Assembly: GCA_002753615.1 (NCBI GenBank)
Contig: PEAO01000010.1
Coordinates: forward strand, 1-43,835
Reading direction: 5' to 3'
Source: Magnetococcales bacterium DCbin2
GTDB lineage: Bacteria; Pseudomonadota; Magnetococcia; Magnetococcales; UBA8363
Length of the DNA: 43,835 bases
A program made the translations under genes and the position numbers. Under the pieces are notes generated by a model that was not told the DNA's origin, made no database searches, and worked only from the letters and a program-made list of their open reading frames with translations. Position 1 is the stretch's first letter; each line of letters starts with the position of its first letter. Below, in pieces: positions 30,829-39,880 of the stretch.

Positions 30829-32622
30829 ATGGCTGTTGGAAATATCTCTTTTGGAGGACTTGCCAGTGGGTTGCCATCGGACATGGTTGATCAGCTTATG
30901 GCGGTCGAACAGAAACGTCTGACCGCTCTTCAGGCCACCAGGACGGCGGCGTCTAAAAAGACCTCTGCCCTGGACCAACTGGGATCGAAACTTTCCGCAT
31001 TGGCCAGCACTGCCACGACGCTGCAATCAGAATCCTCCTGGTCGCCCCATACGGCAACCAGTTCCGACACGGACAAGGTGGCTGTTTCTGCCTCGTATGA
31101 AGCGGTTGCAGGAACCCACTCTCTGGAGGTGGTCCGTTTGGCCAGCAGCCAGACCCTGGTGAGCGCGGGGGGCGTGACCGATTCCACGGATACTATTGCC
31201 GTTGGCGGTATTACATCGTTCACTTTCACCTATAATGGTACTACCTATGACAACACTGATTTTGCGATTGCCGATGGGGACACTCTGGCCGATATCGCTT
31301 CTAAAATCAGTAACCTCACCTACCAGGATGATGAAAAAGGGGTCAGTGCCAGCGTCCTTTATGATGGGACGAATTATCGCTTGGTCCTTACCGCCAAGGA
31401 CCAGGGGGCCTATGCCCGCAATTCGGATGGTACGACGGCCACCGAGCGGTTGACGGCGGTTAGCTTCGAAATGACCTGGGATGGCGGTGCGACCTGGGAT
31501 ACGGCGGCTGCGACGGGTAATACGGTTGCGGTTTCCTCTCCCACGGCATTTACCGATGCGACGGCAACGACCACGTTGGCCGATCCTACCGATCCTACAG
31601 AGTTTGGTTTTACGTTTAATGGGACTTCTTATACATTAAGCGACTTTGGTTTTATTGCGGGGGATACGCCAACCCTGGCCGACATTGCCGATGCCATCAC
31701 AGATGAGAATATCTCCGGCCTCAAAGCGAGCGTCGTTAACGATGGCTATGAAAATCGTCTGGTCATTGACGGATCTTCGGACATTTCCGCATTGACAGCC
31801 AACATGACCTTTACCGACGGTGGCGGCACTGGCGTTAATGCGGTCTTAAGTACGGCGGTGTTTGGGATATTTCAAACGGCGCAAGGTGAGGATGCCGAGT
31901 TGAAGGTGGATGGCCTGAGTAGCATCTACAGCGAGACCAACAGTGTCACGGAGGTGTTGCCTGGGGTTACCATGATCTTGAAAGAGACGACCTCCTCGGC
32001 CATTACGGTGACGGTGACGGATGATACCAGTACGTTGAAGGGAACCTTGGATTCATTCACATCGGCGTTTAACGATGTCATCGATTATATCAATACCAAT
32101 AAAACGGGGGCGTTGTATGGCTCGACCATTGCGCGCAGCATCATTTCCCAATTGCGTAGCGAGCTGAATACCTCCACGGCGAAAAATGATGCTTCGGGCG
32201 ACGTGTTGAGTCCATTTTCCATCCTGGCCGAACTGGGGTTGAGAACGGACCAAAAGACTGGAAAGATCAGTTTCGACAGTACCGAGTTGGATACGGCTCT
32301 TTCGACCAATTTTACCGTCTTGTCGGATCTTTTTATCAATACGCAGACGGAGGTTGGTAGTGGCTATGAGGCGGGGTTGGCTTACAGACTCGAGGATTTG
32401 TTGGATAATCTGACCAATAGTACCGGTGGTGCGTTGACGGGGGTCAAAAAGAGTCAAGAGGCCCGTTTGGCCAGTCTGGATAAGAGTATCGAGCGTGAAC
32501 AGGCGCGTTTGGAAAAAGTGCGTGACAGGTTGACGAAAAGGTTTTCCAATCTGGAACAGTTGGTCAGCAGTATGAACAGCCAGGGGAATGCTTTGACCTC
32601 AGCCTTGAGTAAGCTTGGCTGA
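30829..32622 (+). CDS. fliD: Flagellar filament cap protein FliD (HAP2)
   Basis: The 597-residue protein has the FliD N-terminus (ISFGGLASGLPSDMVDQLMA), long beta-rich, Thr/Asp-rich middle domains with FliD-type 'ADIASKISN' segments, and a C-terminal coiled coil (KSQEARLASLDKSIEREQAR then RLTKRFSNLEQLVSSMNSQG). It caps the filament and folds flagellin subunits as they emerge. Two internal segments (FTYNGTTYDNTDFAIADGDT and FTFNGTSYTLSDFGFIAGDT) repeat the same motif, indicating an internal domain duplication. GGAGAAAG precedes the ATG. Confidence 0.95.
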   Translation: MAVGNISFGGLASGLPSDMVDQLMAVEQKRLTALQATRTAASKKTSALDQLGSKLSALASTATTLQSESSWSPHTATSSDTDKVAVSASYEAVAGTHSLEVVRLASSQTLVSAGGVTDSTDTIAVGGITSFTFTYNGTTYDNTDFAIADGDTLADIASKISNLTYQDDEKGVSASVLYDGTNYRLVLTAKDQGAYARNSDGTTATERLTAVSFEMTWDGGATWDTAAATGNTVAVSSPTAFTDATATTTLADPTDPTEFGFTFNGTSYTLSDFGFIAGDTPTLADIADAITDENISGLKASVVNDGYENRLVIDGSSDISALTANMTFTDGGGTGVNAVLSTAVFGIFQTAQGEDAELKVDGLSSIYSETNSVTEVLPGVTMILKETTSSAITVTVTDDTSTLKGTLDSFTSAFNDVIDYINTNKTGALYGSTIARSIISQLRSELNTSTAKNDASGDVLSPFSILAELGLRTDQKTGKISFDSTELDTALSTNFTVLSDLFINTQTEVGSGYEAGLAYRLEDLLDNLTNSTGGALTGVKKSQEARLASLDKSIEREQARLEKVRDRLTKRFSNLEQLVSSMNSQGNALTSALSKLG

Positions 32623-32684
32623 TCGGGGATGATCATGAGGAGTGTTTTAATCAATAACCAGACGCACAAAGCGAGACCATCCGA

Positions 32685-33056
32685 ATGAATATGCAATTGG
32701 CCCAAACTCAGGGAACTCCGGTAATCCCTTCAGGACTGGATATTCTCATTCAACTTTATGAAGGCTGTATTATTTTCTTGAAAGAAGCGGAAGAGGCATG
32801 TGAGAATGGACAGGTCGATGCGTTCAAGGACCGTTTGATGCGGGGACGGAGGATCATCGAACATTTTCAAAAAACGTTGGATTATGAGCAAGGCGGCCAG
32901 GTTCCCAAACAGTTGAATGAACTCTATACCTTCATGCTGGATAGTTTGACGCAATCGGGCTTGACACATGAAACCGATTATATCCTGCGGGTTGTGGAGC
33001 AACTGGAAATATTGTTGGATGGGTGGCGTGGTGCCCGGCCATTGACTCTCTCCTGA
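32685..33056 (+). CDS. fliS: Flagellin export chaperone FliS, copy 1
   Basis: A 123-residue all-helical FliS: DILIQLYEGCIIFLKEAEEA, a RGRRIIEHFQKTLDYEQGGQ segment matching the FliS 'I..L...LD...GGE(I/L)A..L..LY.(Y/F)M' region, and NELYTFMLDSLTQSG. The N-terminal Tyr-containing motif of typical FliS is replaced by a short Gln-rich leader. It follows fliD as usual. A second fliS follows after 18 bases. Confidence 0.88.
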   Translation: MNMQLAQTQGTPVIPSGLDILIQLYEGCIIFLKEAEEACENGQVDAFKDRLMRGRRIIEHFQKTLDYEQGGQVPKQLNELYTFMLDSLTQSGLTHETDYILRVVEQLEILLDGWRGARPLTLS

Positions 33057-33074
33057 TCATCGAGGCCCAACCCC

Positions 33075-33548
33075 ATGTCTTATGGTTTGAAGCGCTATAA
33101 AACGTCACAGGCCAATACCGCTTCTCGGGAAGATCTTCTCATTCTTCTCTACGAGGGTGCGATCCGCTTTTTGGAACGCTCCATCAAGGAGAAGGAAGGG
33201 AAAAACCTGAGTGAGCATAAAATGTATTTACGTCGGGGGTTGGCCATCGTCGCTGAATTGCAGGCCACCCTTGATTTTCAAAAAGGGGGTGAGTTGGCGG
33301 TTCAATTGTTTGAACTGTACAGCTATATGATGGATCGTCTGACCGAGGCCAACATCAAACAGGATATGGAGCAGATCCGTATCGTCATTCGCAACCTGGG
33401 TACGTTGTTGGAAGGTTGGCGTGAGGCGGTCAAACAGGTGCAAGGTCAGGCAGCGGCGTCGGCGGCTGCCGCTGCGGTCGCTCCACCCGATTTGCCGAAT
33501 TCCCCCAATCCCAGAGTCACGCGACGCCTTGCCGGGGGGGCCTACTGA
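33075..33548 (+). CDS. fliS: Flagellin export chaperone FliS, copy 2
   Basis: The 157-residue protein is a more canonical FliS: YKTSQANTASREDLLILLYE, GLAIVAELQATLDFQKGGEL, VQLFELYSYMMDRLTEANIK. It has an Ala/Pro-rich C-terminal tail (QAAASAAAAAVAPPDLPNSP) of about 40 residues beyond the chaperone core. Its stop overlaps the start of the FliT-like ORF. Two fliS genes may match the two flagellins (inference). Confidence 0.93.
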   Translation: MSYGLKRYKTSQANTASREDLLILLYEGAIRFLERSIKEKEGKNLSEHKMYLRRGLAIVAELQATLDFQKGGELAVQLFELYSYMMDRLTEANIKQDMEQIRIVIRNLGTLLEGWREAVKQVQGQAAASAAAAAVAPPDLPNSPNPRVTRRLAGGAY

Positions 33549-33901
33549 TGTCTACGGAAACCATCATCGCGCAACTGGAGACTATTTTTAAGCGTTTGGG
33601 AGTTCCTCAAGGGTTGGAGTCACCGGAACTTGCGGAACTCAATCGTGACTGGCTTGCGGCGACGGCGGCGTTGAATGCCCTGTCGGAAAGGGAGCTGAAA
33701 AGTGCCGTGGCTGTAAACCCTTTCTTGAAGCCACGCCTTAAGCTTTTGGTGGAACGTTTGGCGGAGGTCAACGTGGGTTTGTTGGCGCATAAAACCGAGA
33801 TCGCAGGACAGTTGATGGCGCAAAACCGGAAAATACAGTCCACGCGCCGGGGGTATGGCGGTTCGGTGGGTAAGCTCTCTTTGTTGCGCCAGCAGGCTTG
33901 A
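33548..33901 (+). CDS. FliT/FlgN-like flagellar export chaperone candidate
   Basis: A 117-residue, helix-rich, Leu/Ala/Glu-rich protein directly after fliS, overlapping its stop by one base. Position, length and a C-terminal stretch (VNVGLLAHKTEIAGQLMAQN then GYGGSVGKLSLLRQQA) fit the FliT/FlgN class of small chaperones, which end in a similar 'N..L......YG..G' region. Sequence in this class diverges fast, so assignment rests largely on context. Confidence 0.6.
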   Translation: MSTETIIAQLETIFKRLGVPQGLESPELAELNRDWLAATAALNALSERELKSAVAVNPFLKPRLKLLVERLAEVNVGLLAHKTEIAGQLMAQNRKIQSTRRGYGGSVGKLSLLRQQA

Positions 33902-33955
33902 TGCGTTCTTGTGTGAATGGGTGTATCTCCTCGCAATTTTTTTTGCCCCTCCCTC

Positions 33956-33984
33956 TTGTAAAGCGAAATAACATTTCCTATCTG
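33956..33984 (+). promoter_or_regulatory. Candidate promoter for the small heat-shock gene
   Basis: TTGTAA, 17 bases, TATCTG gives a plausible sigma-70 site. The same stretch reads CTTGTAA followed by a C-rich -10, so heat-shock sigma-32 use is also possible. It lies about 70 bases before the ATG. Confidence 0.35.
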
Positions 33985-34052
33985 TCTTGGTAAGGCGGGA
34001 TCGCCGTCGTGTCAAGATAAGCGGTAAATATTTCCTAAAGAGGAGGCTCAAA

Positions 34053-34490
34053 ATGTCTACACTTGTTCACTATGATCCTTTCCGTAATTTTCGTGTTTTG
34101 CAAAATGAGATCAACCGGTTGTTTGATCGCGACTTGGATGATGCTGCGGGACAGATGACGCAATGGCCTCTGCGGGTGGATATTCGTGAGGATGAGCATC
34201 AGATCATTCTCAAGGCGGATGTTCCGGGGATGGAGCAAAAAGATATCAAGGTCAATGTGGATAACGGTCGCTTGACGATTTCCGGCGAACGGACGTTTGA
34301 CGATGAACAGCACAAAGACCATTATCAGCGGGTGGAGAGACCTTTTGGTCGTTTTAGCCGAACTTTCCAACTGACCAACACCACCGACGTGTCCAAGATT
34401 GCGGCGTCTTACAAGAATGGTGTCCTGGAGATTGTGCTTCCCAAATTGGAGGAGGCCAAACCGCGGGCGATTCAGGTGCAGGTCCATTGA
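34053..34490 (+). CDS. Small heat-shock protein, Hsp20/IbpA family
   Basis: The 145-residue protein has an alpha-crystallin domain: LRVDIREDEHQIILKADVPG, VDNGRLTISGERTFDDEQ, RPFGRFSRTFQLTNTTDVSK, and AASYKNGVLEIVLPKLEEAK with the GVLEI strand. It ends with a basic C-terminal extension containing the AIQVQVH I-x-V-type motif. It is an ATP-independent holdase. The ATG at 34053 has AGAGGAGG upstream and is preferred to the track's start. Confidence 0.95.
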   Translation: MSTLVHYDPFRNFRVLQNEINRLFDRDLDDAAGQMTQWPLRVDIREDEHQIILKADVPGMEQKDIKVNVDNGRLTISGERTFDDEQHKDHYQRVERPFGRFSRTFQLTNTTDVSKIAASYKNGVLEIVLPKLEEAKPRAIQVQVH

Positions 34491-34674
34491 GGGATCATCC
34501 GATCAAGACGCACCAGGGACGGCACTTGGGGTACGGAGAAAGAAATCCGTACCCCAACGCCCTGGGTTTCTGGGGTCCACCGTGGTGTTCGACGGAATTT
34601 CTGGTTGTTGCTTTGTGTTTGGAAATGGTACGCTGGGGGCGTCTGTTACTTATAGCTGCCCTGGAGCATCAGCC

Positions 34675-34971
34675 ATGACTTCTGCCGCTGTTACCTTTGA
34701 CACGCTCAAATATGTCAAGACACTCAAGGCCGCTGGGTTTGATGAACGACAGGCCGAAGCCTTGGCTGTGGTGCAGGCCGATGTGCTGGATAAAAATCTG
34801 GACGATCTTTCTACCAAGTATGATCTCAAAGAACTTGAAATCCGCATGGATGCGCGATTGAAAGAACTTGAACTCCGCATAGCCGCAGAATTGGCCCCTA
34901 TGAAGTGGGGCGTGGCCATTGCTGTCGGTGGTATCATCACACTCATTCTCAAATCTTTCTTCCCACATTGA
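34675..34971 (+). CDS. DUF1640/CCDC90-like coiled-coil membrane protein, copy 3
   Basis: A 98-residue paralogue of the tandem pair at 20.4-21.1 kb: TFDTLKYVKTLKAAGFDERQ is nearly identical at the N-terminus, the central coiled coil is diverged (STKYDLKELEIRMDARLKEL), and the C-terminal membrane helix is replaced by a different hydrophobic segment (GVAIAVGGIITLILKSFFPH). The start ATG follows CTGGAGC by about nine bases. GGTACGCTGG, also present before the other two copies, lies upstream at about 34627. Confidence 0.8.
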   Translation: MTSAAVTFDTLKYVKTLKAAGFDERQAEALAVVQADVLDKNLDDLSTKYDLKELEIRMDARLKELELRIAAELAPMKWGVAIAVGGIITLILKSFFPH

Positions 34972-35062
34972 TCTAAGATGGATGGATTCATCCGGGGTTC
35001 AAGAGTTCTCCTACCATCACAGCAACTTCACCAGCGCAGCCACTACCTCCTCCATGTTTATT

Positions 35063-36028
35063 TTACAGGGAGACTGCGACTTTCTTGAGTCGGTAGAGGA
35101 AAGTATCCCGGGTCAGCCCCAACAGCCGGGCGGCGCGGCTTTTGTTTCCCGAGGATCGTTGCAGTGCCTGCTGAATCAGGTTTTGCTCCAGATTGGCGAG
35201 ATTGATTCCCTTTTCCGGGAGGTGAAGCAACACGTTTCCCCGTTCATCGTTCCAGGATTCTTTGGCCAGGATTTCTTTGGGGAGATGATGGGGTTCGATC
35301 ATTTCACCTCTGTGGAGGATGCACGTCCGTTCGCACCAGTTGCGCAATTCGCGAATATTGCCAGGCCAGAGGTAGGATTGAAGGATCTGAAGGGCTGGCC
35401 GGCTGATCACGGGCGATGGGGTGTTGTGCTGTTTGGAAAAGTTTTGGATGAAGGCTTCCAGCAACAGCGGGATATCCCCCTGGCGTTGTCGCAGTGGGGG
35501 GAGTTCCAAGGGGACAATGTTCAATCGGAAGAAAAGATCGGCGCGAAATGTCCCTTGTCGCACCATTTCGGCCAGGTCTTTGTTGGTGGCGGCCACGATT
35601 CGAACATCGGCACGAGAGACCTGGGGCTGCCCCACCACCTGACATTCACCGTTTTCCAAAAGCCTGAGGAGTTTGGGTTGAATGGAGAGGGGGAGTTCGG
35701 AGATTTCATCGAGAAACAGGGTGCCGCCGGAGGCACTTTGGACGCGCCCCGGTCGCCGCTCCATGGCACCGGTGAATGCCCCTTTGCCATGCCCGAACAG
35801 TTCGGATTCCGCCAGGGTTTCGGGGAGGGCGGCGCAATTGATGGAAATTAGTGGACCCTGGGCGCGACGACTGTTGGCGGCAATGTGATGGGCGATGAGT
35901 TCTTTGCCGGTACCACTCTCGCCGGTAATCAATACGGTCACATCCGTGGGGGCGAGCAACCCCACCGTTCTGAGAACGGCGAGAAATTCCGGGGATTCAC
36001 CAAGCAGTTGTGGTTCCAGTTTTTTCAT
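35063..36028 (-). CDS. Sigma-54-dependent transcriptional activator without sensor domain
   Basis: The 321-residue protein begins directly with the AAA+ domain: Walker A GESGTGKE (36-43), the sigma-54-contacting GAFTGA loop (83-88), Walker B GGTLFLDE (101-108), an arginine-finger region ([20 protein letters not shown]), and a C-terminal Fis-type helix-turn-helix ([20 protein letters not shown]). There is no receiver, GAF or PAS domain, so it resembles PspF-type activators controlled by partner proteins. The ATG at 36028 overlaps the stop of the SafE-like gene by ATGA. It is a candidate activator of the sigma-54 promoters seen in the flagellar cluster, or of local genes. Confidence 0.93.
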   Translation of the reverse strand: MKKLEPQLLGESPEFLAVLRTVGLLAPTDVTVLITGESGTGKELIAHHIAANSRRAQGPLISINCAALPETLAESELFGHGKGAFTGAMERRPGRVQSASGGTLFLDEISELPLSIQPKLLRLLENGECQVVGQPQVSRADVRIVAATNKDLAEMVRQGTFRADLFFRLNIVPLELPPLRQRQGDIPLLLEAFIQNFSKQHNTPSPVISRPALQILQSYLWPGNIRELRNWCERTCILHRGEMIEPHHLPKEILAKESWNDERGNVLLHLPEKGINLANLEQNLIQQALQRSSGNKSRAARLLGLTRDTFLYRLKKVAVSL

Positions 36029-36765
36029 TCGATACACATTTCAACCGGTTTTGCATGGGATGGATGCGCGTTTGTTTCATGTCCCAGATTTTGAAAAACA
36101 ATGAGCGCGGCAGAGAGGATGATCAAAATCCCCAGACCCCTTTTGAGTTTCAAGGAACGGCGGAACAAAAACATGCGACCGGAAAAAAAACCTGCCGCAA
36201 AAATGCCGGGTAACGTTCCCACACCAAACGCCATCATGGCGACGGCCCCTTGGATGGCGTTTCCGGTGGTGGCCGACCAGATGAGAACGGTATAGGTCAA
36301 TCCACAGGGAAACCATCCCCACAATATTCCAAAGACCACGGCACGAGCGATCGAATTTACCGGCAACAACGACCGGGCCAGAGGGTCAATGCGGTTCCAC
36401 AGACCGATTCCTGTTTTTTCCAACAGGGCGACTCCTGGCAGCCATCCGGCGATATAGAGACCGATCCCCACCAGGAATAAAAAGCTTATCCATAATAAAA
36501 CATTTGAATGGCCATGGTCTAGGCCAAAACTGCGCACCACCATTTCGCCGAAACTTCCGGCCAGGAAACCGGCGAGGGCATAACTGAGGATGCGACCACT
36601 GTTGTAGGCGGCCAGATATCCCAACAGGGTCCGGGGTTGCTCACGAACCGACAGGGGGAGACTCATGGTCAACGCGCCGACAATGGCCCCACACATGACC
36701 AAGCAGTGGGCACTGCTGAACAGTCCGGCGATGAAGAAGCTAATCCATTGAGAAGAGGTATGCAT
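36025..36765 (-). CDS. SafE/COG2836-type membrane protein (cytochrome biogenesis / metal related)
   Basis: The 246-residue protein has about six transmembrane helices. The first bears SSAHCLVMCGAIVGAL, the 'HC..MCG' signature of the sulfite exporter TauE/SafE-like, DsbD-transmembrane-related COG2836 family. A second half with GILWGWFPCGLTYTVLIWSA repeats the Cys-Gly motif. Such proteins are linked to cbb3 oxidase assembly or copper handling. A copper-type TonB receptor is divergently encoded 220 bases away, which supports a copper role (inference). The gene is coupled to the sigma-54 activator by ATGA. Confidence 0.8.
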   Translation of the reverse strand: MHTSSQWISFFIAGLFSSAHCLVMCGAIVGALTMSLPLSVREQPRTLLGYLAAYNSGRILSYALAGFLAGSFGEMVVRSFGLDHGHSNVLLWISFLFLVGIGLYIAGWLPGVALLEKTGIGLWNRIDPLARSLLPVNSIARAVVFGILWGWFPCGLTYTVLIWSATTGNAIQGAVAMMAFGVGTLPGIFAAGFFSGRMFLFRRSLKLKRGLGILIILSAALIVFQNLGHETNAHPSHAKPVEMCIE

Positions 36766-36834
36766 GATTGAGGCATCATTTCAGAATCATGGCACCAAGG
36801 CAAAGTATTTTGGGGTTTGAACCGATTTGAGCCT

Positions 36835-36863
36835 TTTAACACAGTGGTATGTTATTTAACACA
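36835..36863. promoter_or_regulatory. Tandem TTTAACACA repeats in the receptor control region
   Basis: Two identical nonamers TTTAACACA start 20 bases apart, almost two helical turns, in an AT-rich stretch between the divergent SafE-like and TonB-receptor genes. They sit on the same DNA face, as expected for a dimeric or tandem regulator binding site. No known metal-regulator consensus is claimed. Confidence 0.4.
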
Positions 36864-36984
36864 TATAGGTGGATTGATTTATATATATCACATTGAATGA
36901 ATACAAATTTTAATTGGACCCTATTTTGCGACATCCGTGGTTTCCAGATATCGCTTCTGCTTACCATCTTTAAGGAAGGATGCT

Positions 36985-39096
36985 ATGAAGAATCTGCTCG
37001 TGTTGTCTGCACTCTGCGCACTATGGGTCGTTCCGGTTCATGCAGCCGAGTCCTCCGATCCCGCTGCTTCCTCCGAAACACAATCCAACGTCATGGATGC
37101 CATTCTCGTTGAGGATACCCGGATAGTGGTCCCTTCCCAATCCACACTGATTTTGGAGGATCGGCGTAAGGGGCCGGTGACCGATGGCGGTGATCTTCTG
37201 AAAACCTTTCCTGGCGTTTCGGGTGGACGCATGGGGGGGCATGGGATGGAACCGACGATCCGAGGTCAGAATCAATCGCGGTTGAACGTGCTTTTGGATG
37301 GATCCTTCGTTCATGGGGGGTGCCCCAACCGGATGGATCCTCCCAGCTCTTATGGTACGTCGGAAACCTATGACGAAGTGGAGGTCATCAAGGGATCGCA
37401 GACGGTGACCCAGGGGAGTGGGGGGAGTGGGGGGACGGTGTTATTCAAACGACAGACCGAACGGTTTACCGATGATGCTTGGTATCGTGGCCGGGCGGGT
37501 GGTGGCTATCAGGGCAATGCCAATATTCGGGAAGGATTTTTCGATCTGGCTGTGGGCAATCCGACGGGTTATCTCCGCGCCATCAGCAACGTCAGCGTTG
37601 GGGATGATTATGAAGATGGTGATGGTCATGCCGTCCGTTCGGCCTATGATGAACGGACCGGTAATTTTTTGGTTGGCCTAACGCCGTCCAACACCTCCCT
37701 GCTGGAATTGGGCTACGAAGCGACACGGGCCAGGGATGTCCTGTATGCCGGTGCCGGCATGGATACGCCGCAGACGGATCATGATGCCTATCGGATGAAG
37801 TTTGGCCATCATGTGGGTGGAACCCTCTTGAAAAAGGTCCAGGGGCAGATTTCCTACTCGGCCATCGAGCATCTGATGGATAATTATAGCCTGCGGACAC
37901 CCCCATCCGCGACGATGGCCATGCGTGCCCCCTCCACGTCCGATACCTGGAGCGGCAGGATGAGCGTGGATTTGGAAAAGGGGCTTTTTTCTTCCACGCT
38001 GGGGGTGGATATTCAGGATAATCAACGCGATGCCGTCCGTTATCGGGGGACCACTGCGTCGGTCAACGCCGTTCAATCCTATCTATGGCCCGATGTCACG
38101 TTGACCGACGTGGGTGTTTTTTCCGAAGCGCAATGGCGTGTCAGCCCAGCGGAGCGTATCAAGGTTGGTTTGCGGTATGATCGTGTCGAGGTGGATGCCG
38201 ATAAGATCAATCTGGTTCCCAACGACACCATGGGTAGTGTGGCCAAACTGAGCGCGGCCAATCTCTATACCGCCTATTATGGTGCCGCGTCCTCGTCGGA
38301 TGAGGAAAACAATCTGGGCGGGTTGGTGCGCCTGGAGCGGGATATGCCCGGTGATCTGGGTATGATGTATTTGTCATTCAGCCGCAGTGTCCGTACCGCC
38401 GATGCCACGGAACGCTATTTGGCGTCCAACAATAATTCCAGCACCAGCAGCCGTTGGGTGGGTAACCCCTTCCTGGAACCGGAAAAACATCACCAGTTGG
38501 AAGTGGGTCTGCACATGAAGCATAACCCTTGGGATTTGGATACGAGCGTTTATTATAACGATGTGGCTGACTATATTCTGCGTGATCGGGATCACAATGC
38601 CCATGGTGCTGGGAATGCCACCATCTACCGCAACGTTCAGGCGACGCTCTATGGTGGTGAGATGTCTCTCAATCGCCATTGGGCACCCCAATGGACCAGT
38701 GGGGTCACTGTGGCGTATGTCCATGCGGACAATGATAGCGACAATCGCCCTTTGGCCCAGACGCCCCCTTTGGAAGGGGCTTTGACCACCGATTATGACG
38801 ATGGGGTGTGGAATGTTGGGGCAAAGTTGCGATTGGCGGCGCGACAAAATCGGGTTGACGCCGATTCGACCACCGGCAGTGGTGTCGATGTCGGGAAGAC
38901 GGCAGGATTTCAGACCACCGACCTTTATGCCGGTTATCTGCACGACAGTGGTATTCGTTTGAAACTGGGCGTCAATAATGTGTGGAACGAAGATTATGCG
39001 GAGCATCTGAATCTGAGCAATACTTTTGACAGCACCCAGGTCCAGGTGGATGAACCGGGGCGCAGCTTTTGGTTGACGGCGAGTATGGCGTTTTGA
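36985..39096 (+). CDS. TonB-dependent copper receptor, OprC/NosA type
   Basis: The 703-residue protein has a 20-residue signal peptide ending VHA, a TonB-box-like start, a plug domain and a 22-strand-type barrel with terminal aromatic strand (SFWLTASMAF). The plug carries GGHGMEPTIRGQNQSRLNVL then LLDGSFVHGGCPNRMDPPSS; the GGCPNRMDPP loop is the hallmark of the OprC/NosA copper receptors. The ATG at 36985 follows AAGGAAGGAT and starts the signal peptide; the track starts 16 codons early. tonB, exbB and exbD follow immediately and supply energy. Ligand is probably copper or a copper complex. Confidence 0.92.
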   Translation: MKNLLVLSALCALWVVPVHAAESSDPAASSETQSNVMDAILVEDTRIVVPSQSTLILEDRRKGPVTDGGDLLKTFPGVSGGRMGGHGMEPTIRGQNQSRLNVLLDGSFVHGGCPNRMDPPSSYGTSETYDEVEVIKGSQTVTQGSGGSGGTVLFKRQTERFTDDAWYRGRAGGGYQGNANIREGFFDLAVGNPTGYLRAISNVSVGDDYEDGDGHAVRSAYDERTGNFLVGLTPSNTSLLELGYEATRARDVLYAGAGMDTPQTDHDAYRMKFGHHVGGTLLKKVQGQISYSAIEHLMDNYSLRTPPSATMAMRAPSTSDTWSGRMSVDLEKGLFSSTLGVDIQDNQRDAVRYRGTTASVNAVQSYLWPDVTLTDVGVFSEAQWRVSPAERIKVGLRYDRVEVDADKINLVPNDTMGSVAKLSAANLYTAYYGAASSSDEENNLGGLVRLERDMPGDLGMMYLSFSRSVRTADATERYLASNNNSSTSSRWVGNPFLEPEKHHQLEVGLHMKHNPWDLDTSVYYNDVADYILRDRDHNAHGAGNATIYRNVQATLYGGEMSLNRHWAPQWTSGVTVAYVHADNDSDNRPLAQTPPLEGALTTDYDDGVWNVGAKLRLAARQNRVDADSTTGSGVDVGKTAGFQTTDLYAGYLHDSGIRLKLGVNNVWNEDYAEHLNLSNTFDSTQVQVDEPGRSFWLTASMAF

Positions 39097-39111
39097 TGAT
39101 CACGGAGGGCC

Positions 39112-39864
39112 GTGGCTGAAGCCATGGAGAATGGTTCAACGATTCGTATCTTGGCGTTTGTGCTGGCCATGGTGTTGCATGGGGCCGCAGTCTGGGGGAT
39201 GGTGCGGCACCCCCCAGACCGCCCTCCCAAGCTTGTGCCGACAGGGCTTTTTGAAATGGTGGTGTTGCCGGAGCCGAAAGAGCCGGTAGTTGGACCCCAT
39301 CCTGAGGCAGCAAAACCGTTACCGCCACCGGATGAAAAAGAGGAAATTTCGCCCGTTTCGGCACCGGACAGGGATCCTGTTTTACAGCGTCCAATTGCCG
39401 CGCCCCCCAAACCATCGCCCAAGGAAGGTTCATCGCCTCGTAAGAAGAATAAGGTATTGGCAAAACCTGCTCCTGTTTTTGCCCCGCCCGATGATGATGA
39501 GGAGGCGGAGGTGCCTGTTTCTCATCGGGATGATGGCGTTTGGAACCGGCCAACGGTTGCCGCTACGACGGCGGACGCAGTTTTTTCTCCGCCGCATGTT
39601 GGGGGTGCTGTGCAGAATAATCCCAAGCCGGTTTATCCCTCTTTGGCGCGGCGGCGGGGATGGGAGGGGCTGGTGTTGTTGCATGTGGAGGTGGATGAGA
39701 TGGGCCATCCGCAGCGTGTGGAGATTAAACAAAGTTCCGGTTTTCCCGTTCTGGACCGTGCCGCAGTGGATGCGGTGAATCGTTGGCAGTTTGTTCCTGC
39801 CCGGCGGGGAGGGGTAGCCGTTGGGGGTTGGGTGGATGTGCCTGTTCAATTTCGGTTGACGTGA
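39112..39864 (+). CDS. tonB: TonB energy-transducing protein
   Basis: The 250-residue protein has one N-terminal membrane helix ([19 protein letters not shown]), a long Pro/Lys/Glu-rich periplasmic linker (about 40-150), and a C-terminal TonB domain ([40 protein letters not shown]). It starts with GTG behind GGAGG, or possibly at the ATG four codons later. It lies 15 bases after the receptor and 16 bases before exbB, so the four genes form a dedicated uptake operon. Confidence 0.92.
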   Translation: MAEAMENGSTIRILAFVLAMVLHGAAVWGMVRHPPDRPPKLVPTGLFEMVVLPEPKEPVVGPHPEAAKPLPPPDEKEEISPVSAPDRDPVLQRPIAAPPKPSPKEGSSPRKKNKVLAKPAPVFAPPDDDEEAEVPVSHRDDGVWNRPTVAATTADAVFSPPHVGGAVQNNPKPVYPSLARRRGWEGLVLLHVEVDEMGHPQRVEIKQSSGFPVLDRAAVDAVNRWQFVPARRGGVAVGGWVDVPVQFRLT

Positions 39865-39880
39865 GGGATCAGGAAGAGCG

